NCBI GenBank assembly: GCA_022448315.1
Contig: JAKVCA010000002.1
Location: forward strand, 3,149 to 67,148
Direction: 5' to 3'
Length of the DNA stretch: 64,000 nucleotides
Origin: Pirellulaceae bacterium
Lineage (GTDB): Bacteria; Planctomycetota; Planctomycetia; Pirellulales; Pirellulaceae
A model generated the notes under the pieces. The model did not search any database. It was not told where the DNA came from and saw nothing but the letters and a program-made list of their open reading frames with translations. The number at the start of each line of letters is the position of its first letter. The stretch's first letter is position 1. Positions 61,310-64,000 of this stretch are shown piece by piece. A program made the position numbers and the translations under genes.

Positions 61310-62905
61310 ATGATTTTGAAAAGTCGTACCTGCTTGGCAATGATTTCGGGTCTTCTGTTGATGTTGTCGGGGTCAGTCAAAGGCCTTGAGCGTCCCAATG
61401 TCATTGTGATTCTTGTCGACGACATGGGCTTTTCGGACATCGGGTCGTACGGAAGTGAGATTCCGACGCCGCATCTCGATGCAATGGCAAAGCGGGGGAT
61501 CAAGTTTTCGCAATTTTACAACACGGGTCGTTGCTGTCCGACGCGGGCAACTTTGCTGACCGGTCTCTATTCGCACCAGACCGGAGTGGGTTGGATGACG
61601 GATGACCAGGGAGCACCCGGGTATCGTGGGCATCTTAATCAGGAGTGCGTCACCCTTGCGGAGGTACTGTCGGGCGCAGGGTACTTCACTTTCATGACCG
61701 GCAAGTGGCATGTTGGCTTCAATCACGGCGTGACCCCATGGGGCCGCGGGTTTCATCGCAGTTTGAATTTGCCTGCCGGAGGTCTGCATTTCTCGAACCA
61801 GACCGGACCCAAAGGGGGCACTAAAATGTTCCTCAACGGCGAGGAGGTTGCCCGCGATGATCCTCAATTCAATCCGCCCTGGTATGGGAGTGACTTGTGG
61901 ACTGAGCAGGGAATCAAGTTCATGGATGAAGCTATCGCAGCGGAGCAACCGTTCTTCTGGTATCTCGCCCATGTCGCTCCGCATTTTCCGTGTATGGCTC
62001 CGGAAGAAACCATCTCCAAGTACAGAGGTAAGTACATGAAAGGGTGGGACGCTCTTCGCGAAGAGAGGTTCGCCCGGCAAAAAGCCATGGGGTTGATTGA
62101 CGAACAATGGGCTCTGGAGACTCGACCTGATCAAGTTCCGGCGTGGGATTCCCTCTCTACCGAGGAACAGCAACGATACGATGACATGATGGCCATTTAT
62201 GCTGCCATGATTGAGGAAGTGGACAAAAATCTGGGCAAGCTTGTCTCTGCCCTGCAAGAACGCGGAGAACTCGAGAATACACTCATTTTATTTCTTTCTG
62301 ACAACGGCGGAAACGCAGAAGCCGGCGTTCAGGGAAAGTACAAGGGTGAGCAACCCGGTGGTCCTCATTCGGACGTTTTCATCGGGCGATGTTGGGCCCA
62401 TTTGAACAACACTCCTTTTCGGAAATACAAGCATTACAACCACGAGGGGGGAACTGCCTCCCCGTTGATCGCGCATTGGCCTGCGGGAATCCCTTCACAA
62501 TCGTCCCGCGAGCAGTGGATTCGCAAGCCCACGCACTTGATCGACATCATGGCGACCTGCGTCGATCTCGGGGAAGCGGAATATCCCAAGGTCTTCCGGG
62601 GACATGAGATCATTCCCATGCAGGGTCAAAGTTTGAAGCCGCTCCTGACGGGAGAAGGCGAATTCGAGGACCGCCCCCTTTTCTGGGAACATGAGGGGAA
62701 TGCAGCCATTCGTGTGGGCGATCGAAAACTGGTCCGCCAGGGAATGCGGGGGCAATGGGAGTTGTTTGACCTTGCGGCTGACCGAACCGAGCAACGAGAT
62801 CTTTCTGGAGAATTTCCACAGGAAGTAGAAGCTCTCCAAAGCCAATGGCGTCGATGGGCTCGGCAGGCCAATGTGCTCCCTAAGCCGGCCAAAAAGAAGC
62901 CTTAA
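61310..62905 (+). CDS. Exported arylsulfatase-type sulfatase (531 aa)
   Basis: The signal peptide is at residues 7-26. The core has RPNVIVILVDDMGFSDIGSYG, formylglycine motif C75-C-P-T-R (NTGRCCPTRATLLTGLYSHQTGVG), FMTGKWHVGF, LAHVAPHFP, FLSDNGGNAE, and HEGGTASPLIAHWP. The CCPTR form, TGVGWMTDD segment and AIPEWALETRPDQVPAWDSL-like region (DEQWALETRPDQVPAW) match S1_4 arylsulfatases such as AtsA, which act on many aryl or alkyl sulfates. The length of 531 is normal. The ATG at 61310 begins the signal peptide; a TTG/ATG frame runs back to 61214. It is followed after 151 bases by the esterase gene in the same direction. Confidence 0.93.
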   Translation: MILKSRTCLAMISGLLLMLSGSVKGLERPNVIVILVDDMGFSDIGSYGSEIPTPHLDAMAKRGIKFSQFYNTGRCCPTRATLLTGLYSHQTGVGWMTDDQGAPGYRGHLNQECVTLAEVLSGAGYFTFMTGKWHVGFNHGVTPWGRGFHRSLNLPAGGLHFSNQTGPKGGTKMFLNGEEVARDDPQFNPPWYGSDLWTEQGIKFMDEAIAAEQPFFWYLAHVAPHFPCMAPEETISKYRGKYMKGWDALREERFARQKAMGLIDEQWALETRPDQVPAWDSLSTEEQQRYDDMMAIYAAMIEEVDKNLGKLVSALQERGELENTLILFLSDNGGNAEAGVQGKYKGEQPGGPHSDVFIGRCWAHLNNTPFRKYKHYNHEGGTASPLIAHWPAGIPSQSSREQWIRKPTHLIDIMATCVDLGEAEYPKVFRGHEIIPMQGQSLKPLLTGEGEFEDRPLFWEHEGNAAIRVGDRKLVRQGMRGQWELFDLAADRTEQRDLSGEFPQEVEALQSQWRRWARQANVLPKPAKKKP

Positions 62906-63056
62906 GCCCAGTTTCAAGTTCGAGCAACTGAGGGAGTTTGGCGGCCGACTTTGACGATGCAGATAAAATTTGGCCGGAAGAATCACCTTTTGCACGTCAA
63001 CACGTGTCGGCAATCAATGATTGCGACGCGGGTTTATTTTCCGAAGGGAACGTCAA

Positions 63057-63896
63057 ATGAAACGAAGCGGTCTCGGTTTTGGTCTCGCACTTCTGAGCCT
63101 GTCCCTCGTGTTCACTGAAACGCTTGCCGGGCAAGAATCCACCACTGAAGAACATTACGTCTTCGAAAGCAGTATCCCTTACCGGACCGAGAAAGATACA
63201 ACGGAATACATGAAAGAGCGTTGCCGTCTTGATCTGTATTATCCTACACACCTCAACGACTTCACGACGGTCGTCTGGTTTCATGGCGGTGGTTTGACCG
63301 GAGGTGAGAAGTTCGTGCCCGAAGAGTTGGATAGTAAAGGGATTGCGGTCGTCGCGGTCAGTTATCGACTCAGTCCCAAGGTGCAGGCGCCGGCTTATAT
63401 TGAAGACGCAGCTGCCGCAGTCGCATGGACTTTCCGGAATATCGAAAGGTATGGTGGATCAAAACGGAAGATTATTGTCAGTGGTCATTCCGCAGGGGGT
63501 TACCTGACAAGCATGATTGGTCTGGATCCGAAATGGTTGAAAAGGCACGACATCGATGCCAATAAGATTGCTGGCCTCGTTCCTTTCAGCGGGCACACCA
63601 TTACCCACTTTACGGTTCGGGGCGAGCGTGGGATCGATGGCAAACAGCCGATCATCGATGAAATGGCACCCTTGTATCATGTTCGAAAAGACGCCCCTCC
63701 TCTGTTATTGATCACGGGTGACCGCGACATGGAGATGTTGGGAAGGTATGAGGAGAATGCCTACTTGTGGAGAATGATGCAGGAAGTCGGACATCCTCAC
63801 ACGGAGTTGCTGGAATTGGAGGGGTACGACCACGGTGGTATGGCGAAACCAGCCCACCCTCTTCTGTTAAAGTTCATACGCAAGATTTCTCCGTAG
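63057..63896 (+). CDS. Exported alpha/beta-hydrolase esterase, BD-FAE-like (279 aa)
   Basis: The signal peptide is at residues 5-25 (ending TLAGQE). Hydrolase motifs: HGGGLTGG at 76-83, VVAVSYRLSP, nucleophile elbow SGHSAGG with Ser145, Asp in ITGDRDMEM and His in LEGYDHGGMAKPAHP. This is the Abhydrolase_3/BD-FAE pattern of acetyl or feruloyl esterases, without the sulfatase domain seen in the fusion at 23045. Likely it cleaves ester-linked groups from glycans outside the cell. An AAGGGA box 9 bases upstream supports the ATG at 63057. It lies 151 bases after the arylsulfatase gene; together they resemble a split version of the fused gene earlier in the window. Confidence 0.92.
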   Translation: MKRSGLGFGLALLSLSLVFTETLAGQESTTEEHYVFESSIPYRTEKDTTEYMKERCRLDLYYPTHLNDFTTVVWFHGGGLTGGEKFVPEELDSKGIAVVAVSYRLSPKVQAPAYIEDAAAAVAWTFRNIERYGGSKRKIIVSGHSAGGYLTSMIGLDPKWLKRHDIDANKIAGLVPFSGHTITHFTVRGERGIDGKQPIIDEMAPLYHVRKDAPPLLLITGDRDMEMLGRYEENAYLWRMMQEVGHPHTELLELEGYDHGGMAKPAHPLLLKFIRKISP

Positions 63897-63937
63897 CTGA
63901 AGACGAGTGCTTCAGCAGTCGCCGTGTAAGGACCGGA

Positions 63938-63990
63938 TTTTGACTCCTGGAAGCGAAGCACAATGATGAGCACGCTTGCGGGAGTCAAAA
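63938..63990. repeat. Long inverted repeat near the right edge
   Basis: A perfect 10-bp inverted repeat (TTTTGACTCC at 63938-63947, GGAGTCAAAA at 63981-63990) contains a nested 5-bp pair (AAGCG 63951-63955, CGCTT 63973-63977). It starts 42 bases after the esterase stop. No T-tract follows the 3' arm, so it is not a standard intrinsic terminator. It may be a dispersed repeat or mobile-element end. Confidence 0.5.
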
Positions 63991-64000
63991 GCGGCTCGTT

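Noticed and set aside
1-64000. Search for CRISPR arrays, tRNA or rRNA genes, transposases, prophage and toxin-antitoxin pairs
   Set aside because: No regularly spaced repeats, cloverleaf-like sequence, DDE/serine recombinase motif or phage structural gene was recognised by eye.

Overview
The window reads as chromosomal DNA of a free-living Planctomycetota bacterium, most likely a Pirellulaceae-type marine or freshwater member. The assignment rests on gene content. There are seven intact type I sulfatases plus one truncated one. There are five planctomycete cytochrome c proteins (PSCyt1/DUF1549/DUF1553 or DUF1588/DUF1592 types), four of them paired with Tat-type DUF1501 or DUF1552 proteins. 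There are also sialate O-acetylesterase-like and GH43/sialidase exo-enzymes, and a small protein starting with the planctomycete-style NPYQSP motif. Starts are ATG or GTG, and Shine-Dalgarno sites are often weak. I found no rRNA, tRNA, CRISPR array, phage or transposase.

Layout. 1-9.1 kb: a cut-off PSCyt1/DUF1549 gene, a sulfatase, a DUF1588 + DUF1552 pair, and a sulfatase with a C-terminal accessory domain. 9.4-13.4 kb: a short M1 metallopeptidase, an exported beta-propeller and an AIM24-type protein. 13.4-33.8 kb: a glycan-degradation island with a divergent GH43/sialidase pair, a PSCyt1-DUF1549-DUF1553 + DUF1501 pair, four sulfatases (one fused to an alpha/beta-hydrolase esterase), ThuA, two SGNH esterases, a lactonase-type propeller and two gene remnants (an O-methyltransferase tail and a sulfatase head). 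33.9-40.2 kb: a TAXI-type binding protein without a TRAP permease, a phytanoyl-CoA-dioxygenase-like enzyme, a coupled KDPG aldolase/KDG kinase pair, an atypical phosphodiesterase-fold protein and an AhpD-like protein. 40.3-45.9 kb: a second DUF1592 + DUF1552 pair and a Tat-exported Gfo/Idh/MocA oxidoreductase with a clear intrinsic terminator. 46.2-54.6 kb: a cell-envelope region with a CaCA-type exchanger, a MamK/MreB-like actin coupled to a coiled-coil membrane protein, a GT2 glycosyltransferase, a TPR protein, an exported unknown and a CpaC/RcpA-type secretin. 54.9-64 kb: an esterase, a second PSCyt1-DUF1549-DUF1553 + DUF1501 pair, a sulfatase and another esterase, ending in a long inverted repeat.

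How the genes fit together (inference). Exported sulfatases, esterases and glycosidases would strip sulfate and acyl groups and terminal sugars from complex, probably sulfated, glycans. KDPG aldolase and KDG kinase would take keto-deoxy sugar acids into central metabolism. The heme-motif and Tat-protein pairs probably form planctomycete-specific periplasmic complexes of unknown reaction. No SusC/SusD pair, formylglycine-generating enzyme or glycan regulator lies in the window, so maturation and uptake must be encoded elsewhere. The most unusual parts are the actin-like/membrane-protein couple, the secretin locus without pilus motor genes, the sulfatase-esterase fusion and the orphan TAXI protein.
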